A stretch of DNA of 64,000 nt from NCBI RefSeq assembly GCF_012979535.1, contig NZ_CP053015.1, positions 1,302,001-1,366,000 of the forward strand. The letters are read 5' to 3'. The position numbers and the translations under genes are program-made. Of the stretch, positions 35,473 to 45,621 are shown one piece after another. The stretch's first letter is position 1, and each line of letters opens with the position of its first letter. A model generated the notes under the pieces. That model saw only the letters and a list, made by a program, of their open reading frames with translations. It was not told where the DNA came from and did not search any database. Source of the DNA: Sphingomonas lacunae. Lineage in GTDB: Bacteria > Pseudomonadota > Alphaproteobacteria > Sphingomonadales > Sphingomonadaceae.

Positions 35473-36021
35473 ATACCACCGCCCACCATGCGCCCCCGGC
35501 TGGCGCCTCCTCCGCCCCGCAGCGGACCTCGCTTCAACCATTTCATCACCGTCCCCCGGGTCCGCGTCATCGATGATGAAGGCGAAAACCTCGGTGTCAT
35601 GCTGACGGCGGAAGCCATTGAAGCCGCAGCCGAAGTAGGTCTTGATCTGGTAGAGGTTTCACCCAACGCCGATCCGCCGGTGTGCAAATTCCTCGACGTG
35701 GGCAAGTTCAAGTACGAGGCGCAGAAAAAGGCGAATATCGCCCGCAAGTCGCAAAAGACGCAGGAGATCAAGGAGATCAAGATGCGTCCGAATATCGACG
35801 ACCACGACTTTGATACCAAGATGAAGAAGGTCGTCGACTTCCTCAAGGAGGGCGACAAGGTCAAGCTCACCATGCGCTTCCGCGGTCGCGAAATGAGCCA
35901 CCTCGAACTGGGCCTTGCCGTGCTCAAGCGCGTCGCCGAACAGACCGAGGAAATCGCCAAGATCGAGGCGCATCCCCGCACCGAGGGACGCCAGATGCTG
36001 ATGGTGCTGGCTCCGAAATGA
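35473..36021 (+). CDS. infC: Translation initiation factor IF-3
   Basis: IF-3 binds the 30S subunit and checks start-codon pairing. The conserved N domain starts at [21 protein letters not shown], followed by the lysine-rich linker ([17 protein letters not shown]) and C domain ([34 protein letters not shown]). The start is unusual: GGAG at 35461-35464 is eight bases from an in-frame ATA at 35473, while the first ATG, 35488, has no ribosome site. IF-3 is known to use rare starts such as AUU for autoregulation, so I chose ATA; ATG 35488 would remove five residues. The lipoprotein gene that follows overlaps by ATGA. Confidence 0.9.
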   Translation: MPPPTMRPRLAPPPPRSGPRFNHFITVPRVRVIDDEGENLGVMLTAEAIEAAAEVGLDLVEVSPNADPPVCKFLDVGKFKYEAQKKANIARKSQKTQEIKEIKMRPNIDDHDFDTKMKKVVDFLKEGDKVKLTMRFRGREMSHLELGLAVLKRVAEQTEEIAKIEAHPRTEGRQMLMVLAPK

Positions 36022-36818
36022 GCTTGAGGGCAGGCCCCGAACAACCGGGCCTGCCCCTCACTGATCGGCGGGCCTTGCTCGCTACCCTTTCCGCGACATT
36101 GCTGATCGCTGGCTGCTCCCGACCAGCCCTCTGGTCCGGTGGCGCACCGGCCGACCTTGACCAATGGTCACGCCATCTCGTCGCGCTCAAGGATCAGCTG
36201 CGCAGCGGCAGCATTGATGTCCTTGCATGGCAAAGTCAGGTTGAGCGGCTCAATGGTGAAGTCCCGGTCGAGGAACTGGTCCGCTATCTCGACGCTGACC
36301 GCCTGACTGCCGCCTTTGCGTATGACTCGGCCTTTGCCGAAACCGCTGATCCGGTGCTGGGCCCGGAGATTGTCGGTGCGGCGGGAATGCGCGGATGGTT
36401 TGTCCGGATTTTCGGGATGCGTCAGGGTGGGGCGATTATCCCGCATGTCCATAATGGCATGGTGTCGTCGCATCTGGTGATCAGCGGCAGCTTTCACGCA
36501 CGCACCCATGACCGGGTGGAGGATTTGCCCGACACTGTGCGACTACGCCCAACCCGCGATGGCTTGCTGACGCAGGGAGAGGTTATCTCGATGTCTGACC
36601 GGCGCGACAATCAGCATTGGCTGGTGGCGCAACAGGACCGGTCGATGACCTTCGATGTCGGCATCGTCAATGTGGCTCCAAGCTGGCGCTATGGCCATGA
36701 GGCCAACGAGTATCACATGATCTTCGTTGATCCGACTGTCATGCCCGAGCGCGATGGCACCATCCTCGCGCCGATCATCAGCTTTGATCAGGCTGGAGAG
36801 AAATTTGCTGCTGGCTAA
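36018..36818 (+). CDS. Lipoprotein with cupin-like segment, unknown
   Basis: A 266-residue protein with a twin-Arg-like start ([10 protein letters not shown]) and a lipobox (LLIAGC). The middle has [31 protein letters not shown], a His-rich stretch like a cupin metal site, and a second His/Glu set in NQHWLV and EANEYHM. Function unknown. ATG 36018 sits in the ATGA of the infC stop, so its translation is coupled to infC, which is a surprising partner for a secreted protein. Confidence 0.75.
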   Translation: MSLRAGPEQPGLPLTDRRALLATLSATLLIAGCSRPALWSGGAPADLDQWSRHLVALKDQLRSGSIDVLAWQSQVERLNGEVPVEELVRYLDADRLTAAFAYDSAFAETADPVLGPEIVGAAGMRGWFVRIFGMRQGGAIIPHVHNGMVSSHLVISGSFHARTHDRVEDLPDTVRLRPTRDGLLTQGEVISMSDRRDNQHWLVAQQDRSMTFDVGIVNVAPSWRYGHEANEYHMIFVDPTVMPERDGTILAPIISFDQAGEKFAAG

Positions 36819-36821
36819 GGT

Positions 36822-37511
36822 TCAATCGGCCCAGTCGGCCTGATACAACCTCGGATACATCGCCCGGAAATTGGCCAGCTTGGGTGCGTCCCACTGGCGA
36901 ATATAGCTGTCGTCTGGGTTGAGCTCCATGAAGTCGAGATGCTCAGGCTCAGCCCGATAGAAAATGCGAGGTGTTTCGATCCGTGTGACGATTGGCTTCT
37001 CCCAGAATCGCCCCGCGCGAAGTTGCGCCAAATAGGCCTCAGCCACTCGCTGTTGGGTGTCATTGGCCGGGACGATGGCATTGCGATACTGTCGGCCGGC
37101 ATCCGGTCCCTGACGATTGAGCTGGGTAGGGTTGGTCACAACCGAGAAAAAGATACGCAGTAACGTGCCATAGCTAACTATGCGCGGATCATAGGTGATG
37201 CGCACCGCTTCCGCATGGTTGGTGAGACCTTCCGTCACCGCGTCATAATGGCCGTCGGCCGCAGTTCCGCCATGATAGCCGGCGTCGACGCGGATCACGC
37301 CGCGTACATGGCTGAACACCCCCTCCACGCCCCAGAAGCAGCCGCCGGCTAGGATGGTCGTCGCGACGACGCGATTGTCAGGCGGATCAAGCGTGGGGGC
37401 GGGGACAGGAACTGGCTTCTCTGAAGAAACAGCAGGCACACAGGCGCTGGTGCCCATCAGCACAACGGCAGAAAAAGCAGGGAGTGCCCAGCGAACCGGG
37501 CGAGAGCTCAT
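36822..37511 (-). CDS. msrA: Peptide-methionine (S)-S-oxide reductase, exported
   Basis: A 229-residue MsrA with an N-terminal signal (RWALPAFSAVVLMGTSAC, possibly a lipoprotein though the lipobox is weak). The catalytic Cys58 is in AGGCFWGVEG; GYHGGTAADGHYDAVTEG, NHAEAVRITYDP and GPDAGRQYRNAI follow the family. There is no other Cys in the mature domain, so the usual recycling cysteines are missing and reduction must be direct. It repairs oxidised methionine in periplasmic proteins. The start overlaps the small upstream gene by ATGA. Confidence 0.93.
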   Translation of the reverse strand: MSSRPVRWALPAFSAVVLMGTSACVPAVSSEKPVPVPAPTLDPPDNRVVATTILAGGCFWGVEGVFSHVRGVIRVDAGYHGGTAADGHYDAVTEGLTNHAEAVRITYDPRIVSYGTLLRIFFSVVTNPTQLNRQGPDAGRQYRNAIVPANDTQQRVAEAYLAQLRAGRFWEKPIVTRIETPRIFYRAEPEHLDFMELNPDDSYIRQWDAPKLANFRAMYPRLYQADWAD

Positions 37512-37651
37512 CGTGTCTGATGGGTCGACGCTATTGGCGTATCAGCCTGCGCAGGGTCCGGTTGGGTCAGCATCAGACCGGCGCCCGCGACAAGAAAGCC
37601 AGCGATCAGCAGGCGGGCGGTTTCAGTGCGGAGCATGCGGATAAGGGCCAT
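37508..37651 (-). CDS. 47-residue secreted or membrane micropeptide coupled to msrA
   Basis: A small open frame starting MALIRMLRTETARLL, with a hydrophobic run LLIAGFLVAGAGLMLTQ and an AxA-type end (DPAQA) followed by only 12 residues. Its TGA overlaps the msrA ATG as ATGA. The N-region, hydrophobic core and cleavage-like site make a signal peptide or single anchor likely. No strong ribosome site precedes ATG 37651. It could be a translational feeder for msrA or a small periplasmic peptide; function unknown. Confidence 0.6.
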   Translation of the reverse strand: MALIRMLRTETARLLIAGFLVAGAGLMLTQPDPAQADTPIASTHQTR

Positions 37652-37796
37652 GGGAGAGACCTGTCGGCTGGTGTTCTTGTTCGTCTGTTGCCGGTCTATC
37701 CGCAGGCCTGACCCAGGGCAGTGACACCGCGCACAACCGATAAACCGTTCTTGCCCCGCCCTTTATGAGCGTTTGGTGAACGTTTCCGCGCCGTTT

Positions 37797-39068
<1,272 letters not shown>

Positions 39069-39132
39069 TTAGCCGTGGCATGGCAATGGTGCAACCGTGC
39101 TCCGGCGCATTCTGACAACAAAATTGCGCGGA

Positions 39133-40920
39133 TCAGGCCAGCCGCGCCGCCATCAACCCGCGAAGCGCATTGCCGATGAGAAATCCGTCGGCCAGATCAT
39201 CAATGGTCAGCTCCGATTCGCGGGCCTTTTTCCCGGCGATCAGCTCAGTTCGCAGCACTCCAGGCAACAACCCCAGTGTCAGCGGCGGGGTCAACAGAAC
39301 TCCGTCGCGTTCCACAAAGATGTTGGTGAAACTGCCTTCTGTCAGCCGGCCCTTGTCATCGGTGAACAGCACCTCAAACGTACCGCTTGCCTTGCGCGGT
39401 TCGTCGTAAAAAGCGCGGTCGCTCGTCTTGTGGCGCAGGCGAATGTCCGCCGCATCGACCGGCAGGGGGCTCACCGCGACCGCTACTGGACCCTGCGGTG
39501 TCTCGGGCATCGGTTCGACCAGCACCGCGACATGGCCATCCCGGCTCAGTCGCAACCGGATGCGCGCCGCTTCGCGCTGGCGAAATGTAGCATGCTGCAG
39601 CATGTTGCGGATGCCATGACGGTCAAAGGCAAAGCCGAATGTTCGGGCACTGTTGCCCAGCCTTTCCATATGACCATCGATCCGCAAGACTCCGTCAAGC
39701 GGGTCGAACGCCATCGTCTCGATCAGGTCAAACGTCGCTGACGCCACGCGAATATATTCCCCCTTGGCCAGGCATTCCTGCCACTCGGCGTCTGCCTTGC
39801 TGTCCGCCACCACGCCTGAGCCGAGCCCGACTGTGGCGCAGCCCGCGCCATCGCGCAAGGCAAGGGTGCGGATCGCGACATTGAAAGCCGCCTCGCCTTC
39901 ACCGGAATCGCCCGGACCGACAAAGCCGATCGAACCGGTATAGGCGCCGCGCGGTTCGCTCTCCAGCCGGTCGATCACTTCCATCGCGCTGATTTTCGGC
40001 GCCCCGGTGATTGATCCGCACGGGAATGTTCGCGCCAGCACGTCAGCCAGCCCGGTCTCCGGGGCCAGTTCGGCGGCAATGTCCGAAACCATTTGGTGGA
40101 TCGTCGGATAGCTCTCGATGCGGAACAGTGACGGGACCGTCACGCTGCCCGGCAAGGCAACGCGCGACAGATCGTTGCGCAACAGGTCGACGATCATCAG
40201 ATTTTCGGCGCGCTGTTTGGGATCGGCGGCCAGTTCGGCCACTGCGGCCTTGTCGGCGGCCGGGTCATTTTGCCGCGCGGCCGTGCCCTTCATTGGCCGG
40301 GCCATTACCATGCGGCCCTTGATCGACAGGAACAGTTCGGGGGATTGCGACAGCAACCAATGGCTGCCGGTAAAGACCACGCCGCCATAGCCGGCGCGTG
40401 CCTTGGATCGCAGCCGGGCATAGGCGGCCAGCGGTGCGCCATGCACAGCCACGCTCGCGGCAAAGGTCAGATTGGCCTGATAAATGTCGCCGGCGCGGAT
40501 ATGGTCCAGCACCTGCTCCAATGCCTTGCGATAGGCCGCCCAATCCATCCGCGGGTTCGGTGCGCTCAATGCTGCGCCCGCCGGGTCGGGCAACAGTGCG
40601 GGGACATGCTCGGCAGCGATGCGTTCACACCGGTCAAAGCGTGCGAACCAGCCCAGCGGCCAGCCATCGGGCAGAGGCGCAGCCCTGTCTGCGAGTCGCG
40701 GTTCAATGGCATGGCCCGCCTCATAGGCAATGTAGCCTGCGGCATGGGCACCGCTCTCGTGCCAGGCGCCAATCCGTTCCAGCAGTGCAGGCACCTCGTC
40801 CGGGCGTCTGGCAACGGTGATCTCAGCCGGCCTGGTCAACAGGCGTGCCGGTGCTGCGCCATGGGTCCGCGCGTCATCCAACAGCACAAAGGGTGCCTTG
40901 CCATCGGTCAATCTGGTCAC
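39133..40920 (-). CDS. pabB: Fused aminodeoxychorismate synthase I and aminodeoxychorismate lyase
   Basis: A 595-residue PabB-PabC fusion for para-aminobenzoate and folate synthesis. Residues of about 1-360 are the chorismate-binding part ([61 protein letters not shown]). About 370-595 are the fold-type IV PLP lyase ([16 protein letters not shown] with the lysine, [22 protein letters not shown]). The glutaminase PabA is not in the window. The FolD gene at 60574 belongs to the same cofactor system. Confidence 0.93.
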   Translation of the reverse strand: MTRLTDGKAPFVLLDDARTHGAAPARLLTRPAEITVARRPDEVPALLERIGAWHESGAHAAGYIAYEAGHAIEPRLADRAAPLPDGWPLGWFARFDRCERIAAEHVPALLPDPAGAALSAPNPRMDWAAYRKALEQVLDHIRAGDIYQANLTFAASVAVHGAPLAAYARLRSKARAGYGGVVFTGSHWLLSQSPELFLSIKGRMVMARPMKGTAARQNDPAADKAAVAELAADPKQRAENLMIVDLLRNDLSRVALPGSVTVPSLFRIESYPTIHQMVSDIAAELAPETGLADVLARTFPCGSITGAPKISAMEVIDRLESEPRGAYTGSIGFVGPGDSGEGEAAFNVAIRTLALRDGAGCATVGLGSGVVADSKADAEWQECLAKGEYIRVASATFDLIETMAFDPLDGVLRIDGHMERLGNSARTFGFAFDRHGIRNMLQHATFRQREAARIRLRLSRDGHVAVLVEPMPETPQGPVAVAVSPLPVDAADIRLRHKTSDRAFYDEPRKASGTFEVLFTDDKGRLTEGSFTNIFVERDGVLLTPPLTLGLLPGVLRTELIAGKKARESELTIDDLADGFLIGNALRGLMAARLA

Positions 40921-40945
40921 GTGGGGCCCGTTCGCTGGCAGGGGG

Positions 40946-41527
40946 TCAGCGGGTGCGCATCACTCTCAGGGAACCACGGCCTTCGACTGTGGCGACATAG
41001 CTGCCCAAGATGCCCCGCCGGATGGTGACGGCAGCGCCGGCAACCGGTGCCCGGCCCCGGTGGGGTTCAATCTGCACCCATTGCTGGCCATTCTCCAGCA
41101 CGAGCAGTCGTCGCCCAGTCGTATCGCCACCGATGCTGGTGATCCGCGATTCGATGAACGTTATGCCTTCTTCCTCAACCTGTGCCTCATCCGCACTGTC
41201 TTCATCGCCACTGCCACCAAACAGGTTGCCCAGGTTCGGCAGACTCAGGCCAAAAAGGCCCCGTCGTGCCTGGCGCACCTGCTCGCGGTCAACAATGCGG
41301 ACGTCATTGTTGGTCTGCGCCGTCTCCAGCGCCGCCACCTCGCGGTCGAAACAGGCCAGGCGTTCGGTCGCGTCACTGATCGCGCGGCAGGCGTAGACGC
41401 GGGTGACAATGCCGCCCGATGCCGCTGCCTCCTGCGCTGCCACCGGACTGGCGACCAACGCGCCGCCTGTCGCCAGGGTCAGCAATCCGCCGCTCATCGC
41501 AAAGTCTCGCATTGCCCTCTTCTGCAT
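40946..41527 (-). CDS. Secreted protein of unknown function
   Basis: A 193-residue exported protein: a signal peptide ([20 protein letters not shown]) then [23 protein letters not shown], a Cys-x(13)-Cys helix pair common in small periplasmic proteins, an acidic low-complexity stretch (about 105-125) and a C-terminal beta-rich domain ([34 protein letters not shown]). I do not recognise a named family. GAGAGG lies before ATG 41527. It lies 25 bases upstream of pabB's start on the same strand. Confidence 0.7.
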   Translation of the reverse strand: MQKRAMRDFAMSGGLLTLATGGALVASPVAAQEAAASGGIVTRVYACRAISDATERLACFDREVAALETAQTNNDVRIVDREQVRQARRGLFGLSLPNLGNLFGGSGDEDSADEAQVEEEGITFIESRITSIGGDTTGRRLLVLENGQQWVQIEPHRGRAPVAGAAVTIRRGILGSYVATVEGRGSLRVMRTR

Positions 41528-41665
41528 GATTGCCTCTCGCCTCTCTCGCCATGCCGGCGTCGATGGTTGCGTTGCTCTGGCCTGCATCCTAGACGCTGCG
41601 CATCATGGCTGGCAACCGGCGCGATCCCGCGCTGTCGATGCCGCCGCTGCAGGAGCATTGTGACA

Positions 41666-42850
41666 ATGGCCGAGATGGCACGCTTTGATTGGGCAGACCC
41701 TTTCTTCCTCGATGATCAGCTGACCGACGATGAAAGGATGATCCGCGACGCCGCCCACGCCTTTGCGCAGGATGTGCTGCAACCGCGCGTCACCAAATCC
41801 TTCGCGGATGAAGTTGATGATCCCGCCCTCTTCCCGCTGATGGGCGAACAGGGCCTGCTCGGCGCAACCGTCCCGGTCGAATATGGCGGCGCCGGAGCCT
41901 CCTATGTCGCCTATGGCCTGATCGCGCGGGAGATTGAGCGCGTCGACTCGGGCTATCGCTCGATGGCCTCTGTCCAGTCGTCGCTCGTCATGTATCCGAT
42001 CCACGCCTATGGCTCGGAGGAACAGCGGCGCAAATATCTCCCCGGCCTTGCTGCCGGTACGCTGATCGGCTGCTTTGGCCTGACCGAACCCGATGCCGGT
42101 TCAGACCCCGGCGGCATGACCACCCGCGCCCGCAAGGTCGACGGCGGCTATATCCTCTCCGGCGCCAAGACGTGGATCTCCAATGCGCCCTTCGCTGATG
42201 TCTTCGTCGTCTGGGCCAAGTCCGACGCGCATGGCGGCGCGATCCGTGGCTTTGTCCTCGAAAAGGGCATGAAGGGCCTTTCCGCACCCAAGATCGAGGG
42301 CAAGCTCTCCCTGCGCGCCTCGACCACCGGCATGATCCTGATGGATGATGTCGAAGTCGGCGAAGATGCGCTCCTCCCCAACGTGGAGGGATTGAAGGGT
42401 CCGTTCGGTTGCCTCAACCGCGCCCGCTACGGCATCAGCTGGGGCGCGATGGGTGCCGCCGAATTCTGCCTCCACGCCGCCCGCCAATATGGCCTTGACC
42501 GCAAGCAGTTCGGCCGCCCGCTCGCCGCCACCCAGCTATGGCAGAAAAAGCTCGCCGACATGATGAGCGACATCGCGCTGGGGCTTCAGGCCAGCTTGCG
42601 CGTCGGCCGGTTGATGGACGAGGGCAAATTCGCGCCAGAGATGATCAGCATCGTCAAGCGCAACAATGTCGGCAAGGCGCTCGACATCGCCCGCGCCGCG
42701 CGCGACATGCACGGCGGCAACGGCATCTCCCTCGAATATCAGGTGATCCGCCACATGGTGAACCTCGAAACGGTCAACACCTATGAAGGCGCGCATGACG
42801 TCCACGCCCTCATCCTCGGACGCGCCATAACCGGCATCGCCGCCTTCTGA
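41666..42850 (+). CDS. gcdH: Glutaryl-CoA dehydrogenase
   Basis: A 394-residue acyl-CoA dehydrogenase that oxidises and decarboxylates glutaryl-CoA to crotonyl-CoA in lysine and tryptophan breakdown. [14 protein letters not shown] and [18 protein letters not shown] bind FAD and substrate, [15 protein letters not shown] is specific for this subgroup, and the catalytic Glu is in [20 protein letters not shown] near residue 374. AGGAG lies 10 bases before ATG 41666; GTG 41660 is also possible. Followed by a CoA-transferase 13 bases later. Confidence 0.95.
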   Translation: MAEMARFDWADPFFLDDQLTDDERMIRDAAHAFAQDVLQPRVTKSFADEVDDPALFPLMGEQGLLGATVPVEYGGAGASYVAYGLIAREIERVDSGYRSMASVQSSLVMYPIHAYGSEEQRRKYLPGLAAGTLIGCFGLTEPDAGSDPGGMTTRARKVDGGYILSGAKTWISNAPFADVFVVWAKSDAHGGAIRGFVLEKGMKGLSAPKIEGKLSLRASTTGMILMDDVEVGEDALLPNVEGLKGPFGCLNRARYGISWGAMGAAEFCLHAARQYGLDRKQFGRPLAATQLWQKKLADMMSDIALGLQASLRVGRLMDEGKFAPEMISIVKRNNVGKALDIARAARDMHGGNGISLEYQVIRHMVNLETVNTYEGAHDVHALILGRAITGIAAF

Positions 42851-42863
42851 TGCCTGCCTTCTG

Positions 42864-44048
42864 ATGAGCGACGCAGCCCCGCCCAAAGCCGTCCGGGAAG
42901 CACCACTCAAGGGCGTGCGCGTCCTTGAACTGGCGCGCATCCTCGCCGGGCCCTGGGCGGGGCAGTTGCTCGCCGATCTCGGCGCCGAAGTCATCAAGGT
43001 CGAAAGCCCGGCGGGCGATGATACCCGCACCTGGGGCCCACCCTTTGATGCCGACGGCACGGCGGCCTATTATCACGCGACCAATCGCGGCAAGGCGTCG
43101 ATCATCGCCGATTTCACCAAGCCCGAGGATATAGCCCGCGTCCGCGCCCTGGCGGCCGAGGCCGATGTCCTCATCGAAAATTTCAAGCTCGGCGGCCTCG
43201 CCAAATATGGGCTTGATTACGCCAGCCTTTCGGCGCTCAATCCCGGCCTCGTCTATTGCTCGATCACCGGTTTCGGGCAGGACGGCCCCTATGCCCCGCG
43301 CCCCGGCTATGACTTTGTCGTGCAGGGGATGGGCGGCATCATGGACCTCACCGGGGATCCGGCGGGGGAGCCGCAGAAAATCGGCGTCGCCTTCGCTGAT
43401 GTCTTCACCGGCCTCTATGCCACCGTCGCCATCCAGTCGGCGCTGCTGATGCGGGCACGGACCGGCACCGGCCAGCATATCGACATGGCGTTGCTAGATG
43501 TGATGACCGGCGTCCTCGCCAATCAGGCGATGAACGCGCTGTTCGGCGCCCATCCCACCCGCATGGGCAATGCCCACCCCAATGTCGCGCCCTATGCCGC
43601 CTTCCCGGTCAGTGATGGCTGGTTCATCCTCGCCGTCGGCAATGACAGCCAGTTCAAAAGCTGCTGCGACGTGCTCGCCATTCCGCAAGTGCGCGACGAT
43701 CCGCGCTTTGCCAGCAACAGCGGTCGCATCACCCATCGTGAGGCGCTGACCCCGCTGATCGCCGCCGCGACCAGCCGGTGGAAACGGGAGGATCTGCTTG
43801 CCGCGTTCGAGGGTGCCAATGTCCCCGCAGGGCCGATCAACAGCGTCAATCAGGCGCTCGCCGACCCGCAGGTCACCCATCGCGGCATGGTCATCGACGT
43901 GACCCGGCCTGATGGCACCAGCTTCCCCGGCGTTCGCGCCCCGATACGCTTTTCCGATGCCAGCCTCGCCCTTGGGCGTGCCGCCCCGGCGCTTGGCGGC
44001 GATAATGCCACAGTGACAGGATTTCGTCCGCGCGACCCTGTCAGATGA
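42864..44048 (+). CDS. Class III (CaiB/BaiF) CoA-transferase, likely glutarate-specific
   Basis: A 394-residue family III CoA-transferase. GVRVLELARILAGPWAGQLLADLGAEVIKVE is the diagnostic start, and the nucleophilic Asp lies in GQHIDMALLDVMTG. GTRT/PDG-type C-terminal motifs (GTSFPGVRAPIRFS) follow. Located directly after gcdH, as is its human counterpart function (SUGCT, which activates glutarate to glutaryl-CoA), it probably supplies glutaryl-CoA to that enzyme; the donor is not known. Confidence 0.88.
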   Translation: MSDAAPPKAVREAPLKGVRVLELARILAGPWAGQLLADLGAEVIKVESPAGDDTRTWGPPFDADGTAAYYHATNRGKASIIADFTKPEDIARVRALAAEADVLIENFKLGGLAKYGLDYASLSALNPGLVYCSITGFGQDGPYAPRPGYDFVVQGMGGIMDLTGDPAGEPQKIGVAFADVFTGLYATVAIQSALLMRARTGTGQHIDMALLDVMTGVLANQAMNALFGAHPTRMGNAHPNVAPYAAFPVSDGWFILAVGNDSQFKSCCDVLAIPQVRDDPRFASNSGRITHREALTPLIAAATSRWKREDLLAAFEGANVPAGPINSVNQALADPQVTHRGMVIDVTRPDGTSFPGVRAPIRFSDASLALGRAAPALGGDNATVTGFRPRDPVR

Positions 44049-44063
44049 TTGCCCTTGGGCAAT
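44048..44063. promoter_or_regulatory. Palindrome ATTGCCCTTGGGCAAT before the Rrf2 gene
   Basis: Perfect 7-bp arms around TT lie between the CoA-transferase stop and the Rrf2 ATG, ending 19 bases before it. This could be an autoregulatory operator; the lack of a T tract argues against an intrinsic terminator. Confidence 0.45.
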
Positions 44064-44082
44064 TCTATGGCATAAGTAGAGA

Positions 44083-44505
44083 ATGCTGTCGCAAAAGACC
44101 CGCTATACCATTCGTGCGCTTCAGCATCTCGCCGATCATTATGGTGAGGGGCCGGTTCCGCTTGCCTCGATTGTCGCGGCCCAGAATATCCCCGCCAAAT
44201 TCCTCACCGTTATCCTTTCGGAAATGGCCCGCGCCGGTATTGTCGCGACCCAGCGTGGCCGCGACGGCGGCTATTGGCTTGGTGTGCCTCCGGTCGATGT
44301 GCGCTATGGCGACATCGTCCGCTTGACCCGCGGCAGCCTCGCCCTCGTGCCCTGCGCCAGCCGCTTTGCGTCGGAAACCTGCAAGAATTGCCTGCCCGAA
44401 GCCGATTGCCGCTTGCGCAAACTCATGCTCATCGTGCGCGATGAAACCGCCGCCGTGCTCGACAGGTTGACGCTGGCTGACAAGATCGAGGTCGACGAGC
44501 TGTGA
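44083..44505 (+). CDS. Rrf2 family transcriptional regulator
   Basis: A 140-residue winged-helix regulator. MLSQKTRYTIRALQHLADH and IPAKFLTVILSEMARAGIVATQRGRDGGYWL give the helix-turn-helix and wing. Four cysteines in CASRFASETCKNCLPEADC sit where IscR/NsrR-type members bind an Fe-S cluster, so an iron-sulfur or redox sensor is possible. It follows the gcdH and CoA-transferase genes by 34 bases and may be part of their transcript. Confidence 0.85.
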   Translation: MLSQKTRYTIRALQHLADHYGEGPVPLASIVAAQNIPAKFLTVILSEMARAGIVATQRGRDGGYWLGVPPVDVRYGDIVRLTRGSLALVPCASRFASETCKNCLPEADCRLRKLMLIVRDETAAVLDRLTLADKIEVDEL

Positions 44506-44507
44506 TC

Positions 44508-44531
44508 CCCTCTCCCGCGGACGGGAGAGGG
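44508..44531. repeat. REP-like hairpin CCCTCTCCCG/CGGGAGAGGG
   Basis: A perfect 10-bp stem with loop CGGA lies directly after the Rrf2 stop and before the convergent DUF2891 gene. The following bases to about 44577 (GAGCGAAGCGACGCTGGGTG) are the tail often attached to this dispersed element. A related hairpin is at 45594-45615. It may also end transcription of both genes. Confidence 0.65.
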
Positions 44532-44578
44532 ATGCGAAGACTTGGTGAGCGAAGCGACGCTGGGTGAGGGTGGTTAGC

Positions 44579-45568
44579 TCACGCCTCCAGCGCCAGCAGG
44601 GCAAAACTCGCCAGCCAATGCTCGCCCATATAATCGCCTGCAATGTGTGGCATAGCCGCGTCGAGATGCCGCTCCGCCGCCGCGCCGAACAAGGGTGAAG
44701 CCCCGTCTCCCAGCGCCCGCGCAATCTCCCGCCAGCACCAGGCGCGGGAGAGGTTGAGCCCGTCGAGATGGGCGATCTTGCCGTCGCTCCGATCAGAAAC
44801 AAAGGCAGGGGTGAACAGCGTTTCGGGTCGCCCCGCCGCCGCATCAGGCAAAAATGCGTCGAACCACGCGGAAAAGCCGCCGCGCTCCATCGCCCGGCCC
44901 ATCAGCATCGCCTCGGTCAGCGCGGAGGAGAGGAATTCATCGCCCCCCGGCTCCCACGCCTGACAGCCGCGATCCTCTCCAAACCACTCCAGCGCGCGCC
45001 GCCCGATCAGGGCTGCCAGCGCTACATCATGGGTCCGCGCCCAGTCGAGCGCCAGCGCACAGGCAAAGCTTGAATTGAAATGCGTCCCCACCCGGATCGG
45101 ATAGGTCATCTTGGTCAGATACTCGCCCAGCCGCCGCGCCAGCAATCGCGCCAGCGGCTCCAGCGCCTTACCCCATGGCGCGTCGTGACGCGCCAGCTCG
45201 CCATGCAGCGTCAACAGCCATGCCCAGCCATAGGGCCGCGATGCCCCCGCGCCGAATGGCCGCTCAAACCAGGCAATCTCCCCCGCCACCTTCTCCGGCA
45301 CCAGCATTGCATCGGCCCGTGCCCGTGCCACTGCCGCTTCCGGCAGGTCGGGGAACAGTCGCGCACAGCGCATCACCTGCCACCAGCCATGCACACAGCT
45401 GTGCCAATCGAAACTGCCGTGGAAAATCGGGTTATGCTCAACCGGCGGTCGCGCATCCTCTGGTCCGGTCAGCACCAGATCCATCTTGTAGGGGTACTGC
45501 CGGGTCAAATGCCCGCCCGTCAGCGTCATGAACCGCGCCGCCATGCTGGCATCGAGTGTGTGGGTCAT
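44579..45568 (-). CDS. DUF2891 family protein
   Basis: A 329-residue cytosolic protein without signal peptide. HNPIFHGSFDWHSCVHGWWQVMR near the N terminus and GTHFNSSFACALALDWAR and CQAWEPGGDEFLSSALTEAMLM later match DUF2891, which has the helical-repeat look of alpha/alpha-toroid enzymes and conserved His, Asp and Trp residues. Function unknown. It is last in a minus-strand set after 5-oxoprolinase and the DUF969/DUF979 permease, which hints at a step in pyroglutamate or related cyclic amide use. Confidence 0.8.
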   Translation of the reverse strand: MTHTLDASMAARFMTLTGGHLTRQYPYKMDLVLTGPEDARPPVEHNPIFHGSFDWHSCVHGWWQVMRCARLFPDLPEAAVARARADAMLVPEKVAGEIAWFERPFGAGASRPYGWAWLLTLHGELARHDAPWGKALEPLARLLARRLGEYLTKMTYPIRVGTHFNSSFACALALDWARTHDVALAALIGRRALEWFGEDRGCQAWEPGGDEFLSSALTEAMLMGRAMERGGFSAWFDAFLPDAAAGRPETLFTPAFVSDRSDGKIAHLDGLNLSRAWCWREIARALGDGASPLFGAAAERHLDAAMPHIAGDYMGEHWLASFALLALEA

Positions 45569-45593
45569 CGGCGATCCTGTTCCTTGAACAATC

Positions 45594-45615
45594 CTTCTCC
45601 CGCAAGCGGGAGAGG
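45594..45615. repeat. REP-like hairpin between DUF979 and DUF2891 genes
   Basis: A 10-bp stem (one G-T pair) around an AA loop, with core TTCTCCCGC/GCGGGAGAG. It belongs to the same element family as 44508-44531 and lies in the 53-base intercistronic gap, so it could affect expression of DUF2891. Confidence 0.6.
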
Positions 45616-45621
45616 AAACCA

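Noticed and set aside
40817..41665. An N-terminal extension of gcdH by about 280 residues
   Set aside because: The extra part is antisense to the secreted protein gene at 40946-41527 and part of pabB. The known enzyme length and AGGAG site fit a start at 41666.
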